Shown: positions 51,915 to 60,013 of the stretch, one piece after another | Numbering within the stretch: position 1 is the stretch's first letter | Layout of the letters: every line of letters starts with the position of its first letter | NCBI RefSeq assembly: GCF_001020985.1 | Contig: NZ_CP011542.1 | Location: 1,054,001 to 1,118,000, forward strand | DNA from: Corynebacterium mustelae | GTDB taxonomy: Bacteria > Actinomycetota > Actinomycetes > Mycobacteriales > Mycobacteriaceae | DNA length: 64,000 nucleotides | Direction: 5' to 3' | Position numbers and translations under genes: made by a program | Notes under the pieces: model-generated | What the model was told of the DNA's origin: nothing | What the model saw: the letters and a program-made list of their open reading frames with translations, nothing else | Databases searched by the model: none

Positions 51915-53546
51915 TCAGTCCGCCACCATGGGGAATAGTTCAAATTCAGGGTGTTCTTTCTCAATGAACGCCAATTTCCACTTGTCGCCAAACAGTGCGA
52001 CCAATTCACCATCGGCGCGGGTGAAGATTTCTACGCCGCGCTGTTTACCCAATTCCGGTGCGGTTGCTGCGGTAGTGCGGCGAGCCACTGAATAGGGGAT
52101 GGGATCGGCTACAGTTTCGACGTTATATTCGTTTTCCATGCGGGCCATCATGACTTCAAACTGCATGGGACCCACAGCGGCCATGACAGGTGCGGCATCG
52201 CCACGTGCATCGTTGCGCAGGATTTGTACCACGCCCTCAGCGGCAAGTTGATCCAAGGCCTTGCGGAATTGCTTGTACTTGCCCAGGCTTTTTGCCCGCA
52301 ATGTGCGGAAATGTTCCGGAGCGAATTGCGGCATGGGTGGGAACTGAACTTTTCGTCCGGCATAGATGGTGTCGCCTGGTGCGAGTGAACCGGCATTGAC
52401 CAACCCCACAATATCGCCAGGGAAGGCGGTTTCGACGGTCGACCGGGTGCGGCCGAACACGGTCAGTGCGTATTTCGTGGAGAAACTGCGGCCAGATTGG
52501 GCGTGAGTCACCTGCATTCCTCGGTCGAATTCTCCGGATACAATGCGCATAAATGCCAAGGAATCGCGGTGGTTTTTGTCCATGCCTGCTTGAACTTTGA
52601 ATACCACGCCGGAAAAGTCAGCGTTGATGTCGCGGTGGGAATCGATAGCGCTGGTCGCCTGCGCCACGGCAGTCGGGTCTGAGTCGCGGCCAGCTGGAGC
52701 TGGGGCGAGTGCGCACAACGTATCGAGGATTTGGTGGACACCGAAGTTAAGCATCGCGGAGGCGAAAATTAACGGCGATGTGGTGCATTCGAGGAAGAGT
52801 TCTTGGTCGTGGAGTGCCCCGTCGGCGGCGAGTAACTCGACTTCTTCCGCGGCAGTGTCCCACACATCTGATTCTTTCGATTGTGCTTCTTCCGGACTGT
52901 AGTGTTCCTCTGGTGCGATGGTCGAGCCGCCTGCTGTGCGTAAGAAGTGGATGTATTCTTCCGCTTCGCCGTCGTCATTGATGCGGGCTAATCCCCGGAA
53001 GTCGCCAGCTTCGCCAACTGGCCAGAAAAGCGGGGTGGGTTGCAGTCCGATTTCGGTGACAATTTCGTCGACAAGCTCTAGCGGGCTGCGCCCAGGGCGG
53101 TCCCACTTGTTAATAACGGTGATGATGGGAAGTCCGCGTGCCTTACATACTCGAAAGAGTTTTAAGGTTTGGGGCTCTAGGCCTTTAGCCGCGTCGATAA
53201 GCATAACCGCTGCATCGACGGCGGTAAGTACTCGGTAGGTGTCTTCAGAAAAATCAGCGTGGCCTGGGGTGTCCACAAGGTTGATCATGTAGGGTTCGCC
53301 TTGATGCCCATCAGGTGCATATTCGAATTGCAGTGCGGAGGAAGCGATCGAGATTCCCCGGTCTTTTTCCATTTCCATCCAGTCGGAAACGGTGGCTTTT
53401 CGTCCAGCTTTACCGTGGACAGCGCCAGCTTCGGAAATGACATGGGCGTGTAATGCGAGCGCTTCGGTCAGAGTGGATTTACCAGCATCAGGGTGGGCGA
53501 TGACAGCAAAAGTGCGACGACGGGCGGCCTCGGCGGTTGTGGACAT
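51915..53546 (-). CDS. prfC: Peptide chain release factor 3
   Basis: 543-residue translational GTPase that recycles RF1/RF2 after termination. GTPase motifs: G1 AHPDAGKSTLTEAL near residue 18, a switch region with EKDRGISI, G3 DTPGHADFSEDTYR, G4 NKWDRPGR. The C-terminal domains include FQVMM-like QFEVMMARMENEYNV and the terminal KLAFIEKEHPEFEL. The length matches RF3 (about 530-545) and is clearly shorter than EF-G. It is monocistronic. Confidence 0.95.
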   Translation of the reverse strand: MSTTAEAARRRTFAVIAHPDAGKSTLTEALALHAHVISEAGAVHGKAGRKATVSDWMEMEKDRGISIASSALQFEYAPDGHQGEPYMINLVDTPGHADFSEDTYRVLTAVDAAVMLIDAAKGLEPQTLKLFRVCKARGLPIITVINKWDRPGRSPLELVDEIVTEIGLQPTPLFWPVGEAGDFRGLARINDDGEAEEYIHFLRTAGGSTIAPEEHYSPEEAQSKESDVWDTAAEEVELLAADGALHDQELFLECTTSPLIFASAMLNFGVHQILDTLCALAPAPAGRDSDPTAVAQATSAIDSHRDINADFSGVVFKVQAGMDKNHRDSLAFMRIVSGEFDRGMQVTHAQSGRSFSTKYALTVFGRTRSTVETAFPGDIVGLVNAGSLAPGDTIYAGRKVQFPPMPQFAPEHFRTLRAKSLGKYKQFRKALDQLAAEGVVQILRNDARGDAAPVMAAVGPMQFEVMMARMENEYNVETVADPIPYSVARRTTAATAPELGKQRGVEIFTRADGELVALFGDKWKLAFIEKEHPEFELFPMVAD

Positions 53547-53737
53547 GGGTTCCTTTCAAAGATCAGTGCTTTCTACACAATAGTGCATTGCCAGATCATC
53601 GGTTATGTCCGTAAAAGAATGCCTAGATGGTGGAAGCACGTGAGCTTTTCGACGCTTAAGGGCGCCGCGGGTTGCAGGGAAAGCGAATAAACCAACGCTG
53701 ATTGTGTGGATAAGGATAGCTTTAACCAGCCATTGTT

Positions 53738-54586
53738 TTAAGTTTCGGTGTCGGCTTTCCACTCGATGCCCAACATTTTGGAACATACTTCGAAATGACG
53801 TTGCGCCAGACCAGGTTTTTTCGCTGTGAGGCTAACGCGGCCCGGCTTGCGGTTATCGGAATAGTATTCGCCGGATTTCCACATGATTCCGGGTGTGCCG
53901 TCAATGAAATACGCGAGGTTCTCGCCGCCTTGTTCAGCCGAGGAGCCAATCGAGGACATGATGGGGGAAGAATAGAATTTTCGGAAGATAGTATGGGACT
54001 CAAGAGAAAAATTCGTAGCGACGACCCCAGGATGAAATGCCACGGAATTAAGCCCTAGTGAGTTATAGCGACGGTGTAATTCTTGGGTGAATAATATGTT
54101 GGCTAATTTGGCGTTTGCGTAACTAAAACCGCTATTGAAGTTGCGTAGGCCATTGAGGTCGGTCAGATCAAGTTTTGCCATGACGTTGGCTCGTGATGAG
54201 GTGGAGACCACCGATGCACCCGATTTAATCAGGGTATCGAGCAGTTGCCAGGTGAGCACCATGGGGGCAAGGTGGTTGACTTGGAATGTCAATTCAAATC
54301 CGTCACGGGTGAGTGTCGGCCCGTCGAAAAGCCCACCTGCATTGTTCGCCAACACGTCGATTCTGTCGGTTAGTCCTCGAATGTCGCTGGCAAGAGCTAT
54401 AACGTCCGCAAGATCAGCGAAATCGGCGGTTAACCCAATCGCTGATAATTCTGCAGCGATCGCTTCGGTCCGCTGTTTATTGCGGCCGACCAGAATGAGC
54501 CGGTCTTTGGGGTGGGCGTGAGCTATATGCCGCGCTGCGGCGGCACCAATTCCAGCGGATGCTCCGGTTATGACAATTGTTCGCAT
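53738..54586 (-). CDS. Short-chain dehydrogenase/reductase (retinol dehydrogenase-like)
   Basis: 282-residue SDR. NAD(P)-binding TGASAGIGAAAARHIA begins at residue 7, VGRNKQRTEAIAAEL follows, NNAGGLFDG near 85, and the active-site Tyr and Lys in FSYANAKLANILFTQEL near 155. The arrangement Y-x-x-x-K with S-Y-A-N-A-K and a long C-terminal part resembles actinobacterial retinol-dehydrogenase/protochlorophyllide-reductase-like SDRs. The substrate is unknown. ATG 54586 is the first start that fits the SDR fold; the open frame runs 75 bases further upstream. Confidence 0.85.
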   Translation of the reverse strand: MRTIVITGASAGIGAAAARHIAHAHPKDRLILVGRNKQRTEAIAAELSAIGLTADFADLADVIALASDIRGLTDRIDVLANNAGGLFDGPTLTRDGFELTFQVNHLAPMVLTWQLLDTLIKSGASVVSTSSRANVMAKLDLTDLNGLRNFNSGFSYANAKLANILFTQELHRRYNSLGLNSVAFHPGVVATNFSLESHTIFRKFYSSPIMSSIGSSAEQGGENLAYFIDGTPGIMWKSGEYYSDNRKPGRVSLTAKKPGLAQRHFEVCSKMLGIEWKADTET

Positions 54587-54941
54587 GGGTATCAGTGTAC
54601 GGCCACCACCGGAAAAGATGCAGAGATTTGTACCCATGTCTGCGCTAAAGAACGGCGACACAACTGGCCAATGGAAACCTGAAATCGAGATAGGTGAATA
54701 TCAAGTAGCGTTTAAGTTAATGAAAGGATTCTGGAATTGTTGTCGGCGGTATGACGCTAGGGTACCCCTTGTTGGGGGAGGGGTTTAAAGTCGAAAGTGC
54801 TGGAAATACTGGGGAAATTCGAGTGCGGTTGTGGGCTTAGATGATAATTAATCCGATTCTTTGCAAATGAAAATCAGTAGCTTTAAGGTATTGAGAGTTC
54901 TTAATTGGATTGATTTTCAATTGCTTTTGGGAGGCAAAAGA
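54587..54941 (+). other. Upstream region of the surface-repeat/metal ABC operon
   Basis: About 355 bp between the divergent SDR gene and the operon, without a supportable gene. It is AT-rich towards its end. TGATAAT lies at 54842-54848, and TGAAAATCA at about 54868 is the reverse complement of TGATTTTCA at about 54911. These are possible half-sites of a Zur/Fur-type metalloregulator but are not arranged as one compact palindrome. Confidence 0.4.
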
Positions 54942-57254
54942 ATGTCCCGCTCAATAACAAAAATAATGGCCGCATTAACAGTCAGCGCGGTGATTTTTCC
55001 TAGCGCGGCTCACGCGGGCCCGGACGACGGTAAAACCGTGATCACCAGAACCCATGTTGACTCGCCAAAAACGTTTTGGGATCCCGCAACAAAAACCTTT
55101 GACCAAAAAACCTCTGCTGGTAACGACGTTCTCCATGAGTTCGATTCCTCGGTGATTTATTTAGGCAAAGGCTGGAGTCGACGAGGTAAAAACCAATACC
55201 AATTCACCATTCCCGATGATGGTCACCTCACCGAAGTCGGTGCCCCAGGCGACGTTTTTTATGCAGGACCGAGCAATGTTATTGGGCCTTACCCGCTATG
55301 GTGGGGGTTTGGGGCCGGGAGCCTTCCGCTTAACGATTTTCAAAATGACAACGTGGTGCTTGAGCTTGTCGACGTAGACGGCCCTGGTGAAGTTCATTTT
55401 TTCACCCACTACGACAATTACCCAGCGGGGTTACGGAAATTCTTAGGGTCGACCGCCCAAAGCACACGCATCTGGCCCTTGACTAGCGGAGATCATACGC
55501 ATAACACTATTTTATTCACCAAACCTGGTCGGCATATTATCACCTATCGGACGATAGCCAAGCTCAAGGACGGAACCACTGTCGAATCCGGAGAAAAGCG
55601 GCAAACCGTCCAAGTAGGAGGTACCGAGCCACGCAAGGAAGCGTCGCAAAGCTTGGAAGAACGCTACGCGGCCGCCCCAGAAGGAAACCTTGCCGAAGCC
55701 GGATATGAGCTAAGCATCGCCCCCTATAAACCCGCCCAACCCAAGGAAGGTGACAAAAACCTGGAATTGGTCAAGTTCCAGGCTAAAGACACCAGCGTTA
55801 GCGGCACCCTAACACTGCTTAACGACGGCTACCATCTTGCCGACATCGACGTTGTCAACGGATACGCGGAATGGCCAGACCTGTTTGGTGCTAAAACGTC
55901 CATGCTGCAGGCGGTATTCATTCCGGCTACTGAATCCGGTGCGCGTTGGATTTCACCTGTGATTTCACGCAGCTTTCTAAGCAGCCACACAGTTTCTTCC
56001 GAGCAGAACCCAGGACAGCTTGTTGCACCGACCAAGAACCCGGCAAACGTAAGGTTCTCTTCACCTGCAAGCCTGGAAAAAGACGCGACGGTCTCGGTAG
56101 AAATCGACGATGTGCCTGGCTCAAGCGATTTTGCGAAACTAACAGTCACTGTTGATGATCCCAGTTTCACCGGTCTGCTACGAGGCGGCTTTGCTGACAA
56201 ATACACCGATACAGTGACGACAGATCCCGCGGAGGCACCCATTCTTAACGGACGTGCAGAATTCTTCGTAGAACGCGAGAGCATTGCAGGCCGTTACCCC
56301 AAACTTAAGATTATTCCGCACCCCACGCACAACGCTCTCACTGCAACGATTGCACCCGAGCAACAGATTCCGGAAGCAGGAAGTTTAACGCTGCCATCAG
56401 GCACGATAACCCGCGCACCTAAATCTGCTGATACGAGCCCAAATGATCCGTCAAACCAATCACACCGATGCGGTGAGCAGTGGCTTCTAGCTTCCGGGCA
56501 CACCGACCTTGAAGCCCGACGCGACGGCGATGCTTTCACGATGACCTTGTTGGACCAAACCAACACCGAGGGCTTTGAGACATACCGCCGAAAGGTCAGC
56601 GATGTAATCAACGTAGTTCGTGATAATGCGCTAAGTAAGCGGGAAAAAGGACTAGCGAAACCTGAGCTTGATTTCCTTGTTCCAGTTGGTGAGAAGTTCT
56701 ATCATCTGCCACAAAATTCCAAGCAGGATATTTTGTGGCCAGGGTACAACACTGAACGGTTAAATTACGAGGAATTTTCCGGTTCTGTTGATCTACACCT
56801 GGAACCAATCACCATGCCTAACGATGCCATATTCGGTGTCTTTAGTGAAAACGGATTGGCAGGGGATATTAAAGTTCTTGCCAATTCGGCAGCAAAGGAT
56901 CACGTAATCGAAACGGACCTCGCCACACACGCGCATGTCGGTTGGGCGTTTACCAAACCTGGTGTTTATCGGTTCAAAACCTTCTACAAGGCGACCATGA
57001 AGGACGGCACCGATGTGTCTTCCGCACCAGAAACCATGACCTTCGTGGTTGGTGCACAGCCTGGTACTGAATGCCAGCAGTTGGATAACTCCCAGACCCC
57101 GCCCGCAAATGACGGCTCTGCGAAATTGAAAGGCGGACATATTGCCGCAATTGTGGCGGCGATTATCGGTGTGATTGCCGCAGTCGCTGCCGCGGTTCTC
57201 AGTGGTCCAGCACGGAACATGCTGCAATCAGCCTTAGCCCGGCTGCGGTTTTAA
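54942..57254 (+). CDS. Large surface-anchored repeat protein (choice-of-anchor M type)
   Basis: 770-residue exported protein. The ATG at 54942 has GGGAGGC upstream and starts a signal peptide (MSRSITKIMAALTVSAVIF...AHA). It has two surface-repeat domains: the first peaks at TSGDHTHNTILFTKPGRHIITYR near residue 183, the second at THAHVGWAFTKPGVYRFKTFY near residue 661, each followed by a strand ending in VVG/VQVG. The roughly 300 residues between look like beta-rich Ig-type modules. A C-terminal transmembrane helix (about 733-755) is followed by a short basic tail. I infer a membrane-tethered extracellular metal-binding protein and first gene of the operon. Confidence 0.75.
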   Translation: MSRSITKIMAALTVSAVIFPSAAHAGPDDGKTVITRTHVDSPKTFWDPATKTFDQKTSAGNDVLHEFDSSVIYLGKGWSRRGKNQYQFTIPDDGHLTEVGAPGDVFYAGPSNVIGPYPLWWGFGAGSLPLNDFQNDNVVLELVDVDGPGEVHFFTHYDNYPAGLRKFLGSTAQSTRIWPLTSGDHTHNTILFTKPGRHIITYRTIAKLKDGTTVESGEKRQTVQVGGTEPRKEASQSLEERYAAAPEGNLAEAGYELSIAPYKPAQPKEGDKNLELVKFQAKDTSVSGTLTLLNDGYHLADIDVVNGYAEWPDLFGAKTSMLQAVFIPATESGARWISPVISRSFLSSHTVSSEQNPGQLVAPTKNPANVRFSSPASLEKDATVSVEIDDVPGSSDFAKLTVTVDDPSFTGLLRGGFADKYTDTVTTDPAEAPILNGRAEFFVERESIAGRYPKLKIIPHPTHNALTATIAPEQQIPEAGSLTLPSGTITRAPKSADTSPNDPSNQSHRCGEQWLLASGHTDLEARRDGDAFTMTLLDQTNTEGFETYRRKVSDVINVVRDNALSKREKGLAKPELDFLVPVGEKFYHLPQNSKQDILWPGYNTERLNYEEFSGSVDLHLEPITMPNDAIFGVFSENGLAGDIKVLANSAAKDHVIETDLATHAHVGWAFTKPGVYRFKTFYKATMKDGTDVSSAPETMTFVVGAQPGTECQQLDNSQTPPANDGSAKLKGGHIAAIVAAIIGVIAAVAAAVLSGPARNMLQSALARLRF

Positions 57255-57314
57255 ACACACAAAAACTTCCAGCGTTCTTGTTGGCCAAACCATTCATTTC
57301 CATGAGGAGGAAAA

Positions 57315-58100
57315 ATGAAACTTCGTACTCGACTAACAGCAACAGTTGCCGCTGTTGCGACCGCTGCGGCGCTTAGCACCTCAGGTGTGGCACATGCCCA
57401 GGAAACGACACTAAGCAAAGGGCACGTGGATGTTTTTCATGTGTCGGCCACCGATGATGGTGGGCTTAAGCTGAATATGAAAGAAGACATCACCGGGATA
57501 GCTGTCGAACGTGATGCAGAATCAGCAGTCCTGGAGGCAAACTCCCGCGCATGGACCGCTGAGACGAAGAACCTTGACTTTGTTGGCAAAGAGGCCGTCT
57601 ACTTGCCACTATCCCAAGCTGAAAATCCCGAGGTTTTGTTCCCCGGCTGGGACACCACCAAGGTGCGAACCAAGAACTTCAAGGAAATCGATCTGAAGAT
57701 CAAGGAATTTTCCGGACCGGGCGAGTTGTATCTGTTTAATCGTGATGGCGGTAAAGCCAACCCTGTTGCTGCCGATGGAAACTACAAGATCGCCAGCGGC
57801 TCCGTGATTCCGGTTAAATTCCCAACTCACGCGCACGCCGGTTGGGTGTTTACAAAGCCTGGTACCTACACCATGAAGGTTGAAGCGACCGGAAACGGAA
57901 AAACCAGCAACACTGCAACCTACACTTTCAAAGTTGCGGAGAAGGAAAAATCTGGAGCTGCCCCGGCTCCTGCTCCGGGTGATACATCGAAGCCTTCCTC
58001 CATCAGCACTGGTGGCATCATCGGAATCGTCATCGCTGTACTGGGCGTGCTCGGTGCTGCGATCGCAGCGTTGATGGGTGGGAAACTACCCCGATTCTAA
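57315..58100 (+). CDS. Surface-anchored repeat protein, single domain
   Basis: 261-residue exported protein with GAGGAGG before the start and a signal peptide ending near AHAQE. One surface-repeat domain spans about residues 33-210: SKGHVDVFHVS at its start, FVGKEAVYLPLSQ, LFPGWDTT, EFSGPGELYLF, then THAHAGWVFTKPGTYTMKVEAT near 169-190. A Pro/Ala linker precedes a C-terminal transmembrane helix (about 230-253). TIGRFAM describes such actinobacterial surface-anchored domains beside metal ABC transporters. It lies 60 bp after the 770-residue protein gene; a hairpin follows. Confidence 0.8.
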   Translation: MKLRTRLTATVAAVATAAALSTSGVAHAQETTLSKGHVDVFHVSATDDGGLKLNMKEDITGIAVERDAESAVLEANSRAWTAETKNLDFVGKEAVYLPLSQAENPEVLFPGWDTTKVRTKNFKEIDLKIKEFSGPGELYLFNRDGGKANPVAADGNYKIASGSVIPVKFPTHAHAGWVFTKPGTYTMKVEATGNGKTSNTATYTFKVAEKEKSGAAPAPAPGDTSKPSSISTGGIIGIVIAVLGVLGAAIAALMGGKLPRF

Positions 58101-58115
58101 TCACCACACTTTTGC

Positions 58116-58144
58116 TTCGTCGCCGCTTGATAGGCGGTGACGAA
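58116..58144 (+). terminator. Internal hairpin in the surface-repeat operon
   Basis: TTCGTCGCCGC pairs with GCGGTGACGAA over 11 bases with one mismatch and a seven-base loop. No long T-run follows (AACTCACC). It may attenuate transcription into the downstream transporter genes or stabilise the upstream mRNA. Confidence 0.45.
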
Positions 58145-58183
58145 AACTCACCCCGTTAGTATTTTGTTGGGAATATTTTTCAC

Positions 58184-60013
58184 ATGTTTATAGCGAAAAA
58201 CCCCACCATAACGGTTAACTCGCAAGGCGCACCTTGTACCGCAGCCAGCCAATACCCGTTGCGGCAAGCGTGTGCCGTTGCGGCCGTTATGGGACTATTT
58301 CTGTTATCGCTCTTTGTACCTGCGGTTTCGCAGAATTTACGCTTAAGCGACGGACATGTTGATGCTTTCACCGTGATCGTTGAGGACGGTGATCTGAAAT
58401 TAGTATTGAAGGAAGACATCACCGGCAGTGGGGTGCATCGTGCCCCGGAATCCGTGGTGCTAGTCGTATCAGATAGCGCATATAGCGATGCCACCTCTGC
58501 GGTACCTGCGATCGGTGGCGCAAGTTATTATCTCCCTCAGGCTCAACAATCTGGGCTGCTATGGCCAGGTTGGGACACGTTGGGGGCGCAAGCAATCGCC
58601 CAAAACATCGATTTGAATTTTGAATCGGTATCCGGGCCGGGTGAGGTCTTCGTATTTGAAAACAGCGGTGGTGGAGTGCAATCTGTCACCTCAGATGGTT
58701 CGTTTAGCTTATCCAGCGGATCGGTGATTAACCAGCCATTTCCAGCGCACCGACATGTTCACTGGGCTTTTACCCAGCCCGGAACGTATACGATGCAGGT
58801 ATCTGCCGCGAGCGGTTCCCGTACAAGCAATACCGCCACCTACACCTGGGAAGTAGGAAGCGCCACACCTGGTGGAAATCCGGACAATGCATCCACAGGT
58901 ACTGGTAATGCACCCAATACCGCGCAGCAACCAGCTGCCCCTGGGAACCGACATAATCCAACCCCATCCCAAGGGCAAGCGACCGGCGGTGCAACCGCAC
59001 AACCTGGGCGAACCGGCGGTACAGCCACAGTCGGTGGCGGTGCTTCGAGTACAGGTGGCGTGGCAACTGGTGGCGCAGTAGCGGGTGCGGCAACTGGTGG
59101 CGGTGCTAGCGGGGGCAGTTGCAGCCCAGCTGTAATTCCCATGATGAAGGATGACCGGACTGTCCCAGCGACCTGGCGAAATCTCAGCGAGATTCAATTT
59201 GAACTCGGTGGTGCCGCGAAGAAAGATTTACCTGTCGCGATCGGGCCAGTGCCGAAAGGGCCAGTGTGGATGATCGGTTCTACTCAGGAACCAAACGTTC
59301 CGTGGGTGGGCGCCAATTCCCAGCACCCCAGCATGTTAGAGCACACTCAGGGGTCCGTGACGTGGGAACTGGTTGGGTTCTCTGGGCCCGGTCCGATGGT
59401 TGTCTATAGTCAGGGCGGTTTAGGCCAAGTAGTGGGTCAAGAATGGTTCCGGGGTGCGAATAACCAAGCGCAAGGTAGTTATACCATTGGTGCGAATGCC
59501 CATGTTCACCCCAATTGGGTGTTTGGGGCACCAGGCGTCTACCACGTATCCATTCGACAAACCACCACCTTGAAATCTGGCGAGAAAGTCGCTGGAACTG
59601 GCACGGTGGTGTTTAAAGTTGGCAGTGGTAGCCAAAGCGGACACTTTGACTTAGGTGCGGCAATCGACCCAGCAGGCGGCAACTGCGATCCAGGCTTAGT
59701 CGCCGCACAAGGCATCGCGCCTGCATCCCAAGCTACAGGCGGTGAAGCTGTTACTGATAATTCTCTGAGCGGCGAAGTCGCCGATGCGGCGGGTGGGATT
59801 ACCGCTGTGGGTAAAAACGCTGCCGCAGCATCAGAAGCCGACGAACCCGCCATAACCTTGGCGGCACAAATCGTCCAGACCTTACCTTATGTGATTTTAG
59901 GCTTGGGGCTGTTCGTTCTTGGTGCGGGAACCAGTAACCTCAGTGCGGCGGTACAGCGTCGAAAAGCGGCTAGCACAAGCACGGCGGACGCAACTGCCAA
60001 GGATGCGTCATGA
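58184..60013 (+). CDS. Surface-anchored repeat protein, two domains with Gly-rich linker
   Basis: 609-residue exported protein. A long N-terminus (about 24 residues) precedes the hydrophobic signal segment (AVAAVMGLFLLSLFVP). Domain 1 begins at LSDGHVDAF and contains FPAHRHVHWAFTQPGTY near residue 189. A Gly/Thr/Ala-Pro-rich linker covers about 226-315. Domain 2 contains NAHVHPNWVFGAPGVYHV near residue 438. A single cysteine pair is possible (GSCSPAV, GNCDPG). A C-terminal transmembrane helix (about 564-590) is followed by a basic tail. It overlaps the binding-protein gene by four bases (ATGA). It likely presents two metal-binding domains outside the membrane. Confidence 0.78.
   Translation: MFIAKNPTITVNSQGAPCTAASQYPLRQACAVAAVMGLFLLSLFVPAVSQNLRLSDGHVDAFTVIVEDGDLKLVLKEDITGSGVHRAPESVVLVVSDSAYSDATSAVPAIGGASYYLPQAQQSGLLWPGWDTLGAQAIAQNIDLNFESVSGPGEVFVFENSGGGVQSVTSDGSFSLSSGSVINQPFPAHRHVHWAFTQPGTYTMQVSAASGSRTSNTATYTWEVGSATPGGNPDNASTGTGNAPNTAQQPAAPGNRHNPTPSQGQATGGATAQPGRTGGTATVGGGASSTGGVATGGAVAGAATGGGASGGSCSPAVIPMMKDDRTVPATWRNLSEIQFELGGAAKKDLPVAIGPVPKGPVWMIGSTQEPNVPWVGANSQHPSMLEHTQGSVTWELVGFSGPGPMVVYSQGGLGQVVGQEWFRGANNQAQGSYTIGANAHVHPNWVFGAPGVYHVSIRQTTTLKSGEKVAGTGTVVFKVGSGSQSGHFDLGAAIDPAGGNCDPGLVAAQGIAPASQATGGEAVTDNSLSGEVADAAGGITAVGKNAAAASEADEPAITLAAQIVQTLPYVILGLGLFVLGAGTSNLSAAVQRRKAASTSTADATAKDAS

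Noticed and set aside
54135..54521. Plus-strand 128-codon frame across the SDR gene
   Set aside because: Antisense to a clear short-chain dehydrogenase with complete motifs; no domain of its own.
54861..54941. Upstream start for the large surface protein (27 extra residues)
   Set aside because: It would put an extra non-signal stretch before a good signal peptide and lacks a ribosome-binding site, whereas GGGAGGC precedes ATG 54942.
58860..59130. Gly/Thr-rich low-complexity stretch as a DNA repeat or frameshift
   Set aside because: It reads as an in-frame Gly/Pro/Thr linker between two clear domains; codons vary, so it is a protein linker rather than a tandem DNA repeat.
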